A stretch of DNA of 10,763 nt from Gryganskiella cystojenkinii (Eukaryota > Mortierellomycota > Mortierellomycetes > Mortierellales > Mortierellaceae): NCBI GenBank assembly GCA_015852425.1, contig JAAAIG010001100.1:1-10763 (forward strand), read 5' to 3'. Position 1 is the stretch's first letter, and each line of letters opens with the position of its first letter. This document shows, in pieces, positions 8,393-10,763 of this stretch. The position numbers were made by a program, and so were the translations under genes. Below the pieces are notes generated by a model. That model ran no database searches. It saw only the letters and a list, made by a program, of their open reading frames with translations, and had not been told where the DNA came from.

Positions 8393-9169
8393 TTAACAGT
8401 GGGAATGCATAGAGTACAAACAGGTGTCCATGTAGTCGACCCACAATGGAACAAGTCCACAACCATCGCAGAGGTATGGACAGTTGTAAGGGTCCGTCTC
8501 CATCTCCGTGGGTATGTAGTACACGTAATCATACACGGCAAGGGGTATGTTTACCTCCTCTGGTCTTTCCGTGCAGAACCGTGGGTGGTGCACAATCCAC
8601 ATGGCATCCTCGACAATTCTTGGGAGGATATTCGTGGATATGCGATCAAGGACTCCTTCCCCATGTACCTCTATCGCGGCTCTTACATGATCTACTCCGT
8701 AGTTGCAAGAGAAGCCCATTATATCGTGTCCTTCTCTTGCGAGACGAAGGACTGTCTTCCCGCATCCACCAGCGATAAGATCGTCGACGGGGAGGGGTAT
8801 GTCGAGTTGCTGCAAAAACCCAAAGACCCTTTCCCACCTTGCGTCATACACATTGGGAATATCCACAGCCCGACAGACGGAGACGATATCCACCTCATGT
8901 AAATGTATTATAAGATACCTGGTGAACCTATCCCCCATGCCGTTTTTCACCAGGAATCCACCTGCATCCACGAGGAGATGTACTTGTTTTCGCTGAGGAT
9001 CATCGCCGTTCATGAATGCTCGGATGACCTGTGCAGCGACGGAACCCTCGATGGATGATAGATCTACTAGCCTTTCCATGATTAGCTCGGTACCAAGTTC
9101 GTACTTGACATACACCGCAGCAGCAACCTCTATCGGTGCCAGGGCCAAGATGGTTCCGATACAGTCTGC
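8393..9169 (-). pseudogene. Ankyrin-like repeat segment, downstream half of a broken gene
   Basis: The frame is open from 9169 to the TAA at 8395-8393, 258 codons. It has no ATG near its beginning, only TTG at 9148, which is unlikely in a fungus. It overlaps the upstream ORF (stop at 9130) in another frame. The protein has repeating helical units with ankyrin-like features, such as TVLRLAREGHDIMG. It ends in a Cys-rich tail (CPYLCDGCG). Ankyrin-like units normally mediate protein binding. By hand count ATA is 9 of 18 Ile codons in the main part, and AGA/AGG are 9 of 15 Arg codons, unlike the LRR gene. It is probably the C-terminal part of the protein begun at 9750, now separated by a frame change. 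A programmed -1 shift is possible, but I see no slippery heptamer. Confidence 0.5.
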
Positions 9170-9750
9170 CTAATATACTCTTTGTCTAACATCTCTAGAA
9201 CCTGGTCTTTATCTCCCATGTACGCCAGTACCTTACACGATGTCCTCTCACCACACCAGGTGAGTAGTTCGGATGGATCTCCACCAACACCATAGTCCAT
9301 CCCACATGGATCCTCGATGGTCCTGTCGAGCTTATCATACATCCCCTTAGATATATAATACGCATTCCGATGTCTTATGGTTTCGTCCAGAGATGGTTGG
9401 ATGATCTCCACAGCATATCCGAAGTCCATCTCTATATCTAACTTAAGGCCACCGTCGCTGATGTTGGTACCATATATGGTAATGGTTTTGTCCAACATCT
9501 CCCGATCCATGGTCACCACGGCTTTTGCAATGGCAGCATGAGAGGGAACCAGGTCCTTGATCATAAGCAGTGCTCTGGGATCCCCACCACGGAAAAGGAT
9601 CTCGGAAAAGACTCTCCCAGGTCCGCCACTCTGGGACATGCATTGGCGAATACGTGGTGCTGATAGATCTAAACCTAACACACAACAGACGTACCCGTTG
9701 GTGTAGGATGATATTTCCTCAAGTATTTCTTGAGGTATTTGGGGATACAT
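9130..9750 (-). CDS. F-box-like/ankyrin-like protein, N-terminal part (206 aa)
   Basis: I chose the ATG at 9750 because CACCAACC precedes it and because the upstream extension would need a TTG start. The protein opens with YPQIPQEILEEISSY, resembling the start of an F-box (the Skp1-binding helix of SCF ubiquitin ligases), though only this first part is recognisable. Helical units follow, including KVLAYMGDKDQVLEMLDKEY, which resembles an ankyrin repeat. The frame ends at TAG 9132-9130, while the frame opening at 9169 continues with similar sequence. A one-base change probably split one gene of about 460 codons. ATA makes up 7 of 17 Ile codons and AGA/AGG 6 of 12 Arg codons. F-box plus ankyrin proteins are common in large DNA viruses as well as in eukaryotes. 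The product could still be a short functional protein. Confidence 0.5.
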   Translation of the reverse strand: MYPQIPQEILEEISSYTNGYVCCVLGLDLSAPRIRQCMSQSGGPGRVFSEILFRGGDPRALLMIKDLVPSHAAIAKAVVTMDREMLDKTITIYGTNISDGGLKLDIEMDFGYAVEIIQPSLDETIRHRNAYYISKGMYDKLDRTIEDPCGMDYGVGGDPSELLTWCGERTSCKVLAYMGDKDQVLEMLDKEYIRQTVSEPSWPWHR

Positions 9751-10536
9751 GGTTGGTGATTTTAGCTGTTTCCAGCAGAGGCAATAACGGCATGAATCAT
9801 TAAGCGTGTGTAAGAACAACAAGGGTCATTTTTTGAGAACCAGGCAAAAAACATCCCTGCGGTGGTGATTTTTCATCTTCCAAGTGACACTCACATCGAC
9901 TGCTTGCGGTGTTAATTGCTGAGTTCTTGAGAGAGAGAAAATGTCAACGTGGGGATTCCTAGAGAGGTCATAGAAAGACAGTCGTAAGCGCCTGCAACGC
10001 TTTCGTTATGAACTCCAAAACCAAACTTCCTACTTTACTCTTTTACTCACGTCTATCGTGTTGTGGATTAAAAAACGTTGACCAGAGTCGAGTCTGACCG
10101 TGACAACGATCACGCTTTAGAGAGAAAAAAAAAAATAGGTCGATTGAATTTCGGTACGCAATCGACTGAGATGAATTGTGAATGAAAACGGTCTGAATGG
10201 TGACGGCGGTGGGAATGAGATGAAAGGACGATGCGTCAAGAGACAAGTAACATCTCTTGCAAGTGCTCACAGAAAAACTCTTCTTACTTCGCCATGCTCT
10301 CCTCTATTTGGCTTTGCGTTTCTTTTTGTTTTGTGTTCGTGTTTCTTTTCTCTCTGTTCGACTCTGTCGTTCACTTCTAATTCTTGACTCCACGTCAAAA
10401 GATAATTGACAACACAAAGCGAAAACTCGGTTACAAGAACCCTCTTAATCGATCTCTTTAAAACTTTTTTGTGAATAAATAAACATTATTTTTGTTGATG
10501 ACTAGGTGAACTCTTGAAAGAAAAAGAAAACGAAGA
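9751..10536. other. Intergenic region without a convincing gene
   Basis: This stretch separates two minus-strand genes. It should hold the 3' UTR of the Sel1-repeat gene and the promoter of the F-box-like gene. It contains an 11-base A run (10125-10135), a C/T-rich plus-strand tract (10310-10385) and an AATAAA on the plus strand at 10474-10479. On the minus strand an AATAAT near 10487 could serve the Sel1 gene. No clear TATA box lies upstream of 9750. No ORF with ATG and coding character was seen. Confidence 0.5.
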
Positions 10537-10763
10537 CTACTTGAAGTTCATGCCAACGACTTGTCCTTGTACTGCCCGGATCTCCCAAGTCGTCGCCTCC
10601 TCTGGATCCTTGACCGTACCGAGTCCAGTCTTGTAACAATTGACGAGATGACCCATCGAGGGGATATCTCCAGCCTGAGCACCTCTCAAGAACCAACCAA
10701 AGGCCTCCTTCGGGTTCACACTCACACCCTTGCCCTCCTTGTACATGATCGCAACACGTCGCA
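10537..10763 (-). CDS. Sel1-like repeat protein, C-terminal fragment (cut by window edge)
   Basis: The frame is open to the right edge and ends at TAG 10539-10537. The internal ATG at 10746 sits inside a repeat, so the real start lies beyond the window. The visible 74 residues contain two Sel1-type units: the end of one with MYKEGKGVSVNPKEAFGWF, and a second with YKTGLGTVKDPEEATTW. The spacing of the Gly, Ala and aromatic residues matches the family's 36-residue helical hairpin. Sel1 repeats act as protein-interaction scaffolds, for example in ER-associated degradation (Sel1/Hrd3) and in regulators of chitin synthase (Skt5/Chs4). Such genes are numerous in Mucoromycota. Which subfamily this is cannot be told from the fragment. 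Confidence 0.8.
   Translation of the reverse strand, partial: RRVAIMYKEGKGVSVNPKEAFGWFLRGAQAGDIPSMGHLVNCYKTGLGTVKDPEEATTWEIRAVQGQVVGMNFK

Noticed and set aside
8312..8902. Plus-strand ORF of 196 codons
   Set aside because: It begins with TTG, lies entirely antisense to the F-box/ankyrin-like frame, and has no recognisable domain. The opposite strand has the better repeat pattern.
9131..9163. GT...AG stretch in the overlap of the two minus-strand ORFs
   Set aside because: It is 33 nt, too short for an intron, and a multiple of three, so it would not repair the frame change.
10178..10387. Plus-strand ORF of 69 codons
   Set aside because: It has a simple composition, with a C/T-rich second half, and no recognisable family or supporting promoter. 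It lies between minus-strand genes.
1..10763. CRISPR array, tRNA, rRNA, or long terminal repeats
   Set aside because: No regularly spaced repeats, no cloverleaf with TTCRA-type arm, no rRNA-like conserved blocks and no paired long repeats were seen on either strand.

Overview
The window looks like nuclear DNA of a filamentous fungus. A member of the Mortierellomycotina (Mortierella/Linnemannia type) is the best guess. The reasons are a short GT-AG intron with a TCTAAT branch-like site, a TATA-containing promoter, a giant leucine-rich-repeat protein whose N-terminal module I associate with families expanded in Mortierella, and a Sel1-repeat gene. The assignment rests on recalled family resemblance, not on a search.

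Positions 1-5994 (+): one very long gene, cut by the left edge, with one 95-nt intron near its 3' end. It encodes a disordered Q/S/P-rich N-terminus, a coiled-coil plus 'CECG' module, a ribonuclease-inhibitor-like LRR array, a low-complexity linker, a WGR domain split by the intron, an acidic stretch and an unrecognised C-terminal domain. At least 1,965 residues are visible.

Positions 5995-6807: intergenic or weakly coding. It holds a possible small minus-strand gene (6086-6370) with a TATA box, AATAAA hexamers on the plus strand, and a perfect 10-bp inverted repeat.

Positions 6808-8306 (-): the remains of a membrane-protein gene. It has a signal peptide, a mucin-like Ser/Thr-rich region, a central region, one transmembrane helix and a cytoplasmic tail. 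The reading is broken by two frame offsets and two in-frame stops. Introns could hide some of these, but the candidate donors are poor.

Positions 8393-9750 (-): two ORFs overlapping in different frames that look like one broken gene for an F-box-like/ankyrin-like protein. Heavy use of ATA and AGA/AGG codons sets it apart from the LRR gene and suggests transferred DNA, perhaps from a large DNA virus. That origin is inference.

Positions 9751-10536: about 800 nt without a convincing gene. Positions 10537-10763 (-): the C-terminal end of a Sel1-like repeat protein, cut by the right edge.

The genes show no operon-like or pathway link. The window reads as an accessory region: a receptor-like LRR gene beside decayed genes and possibly foreign DNA.
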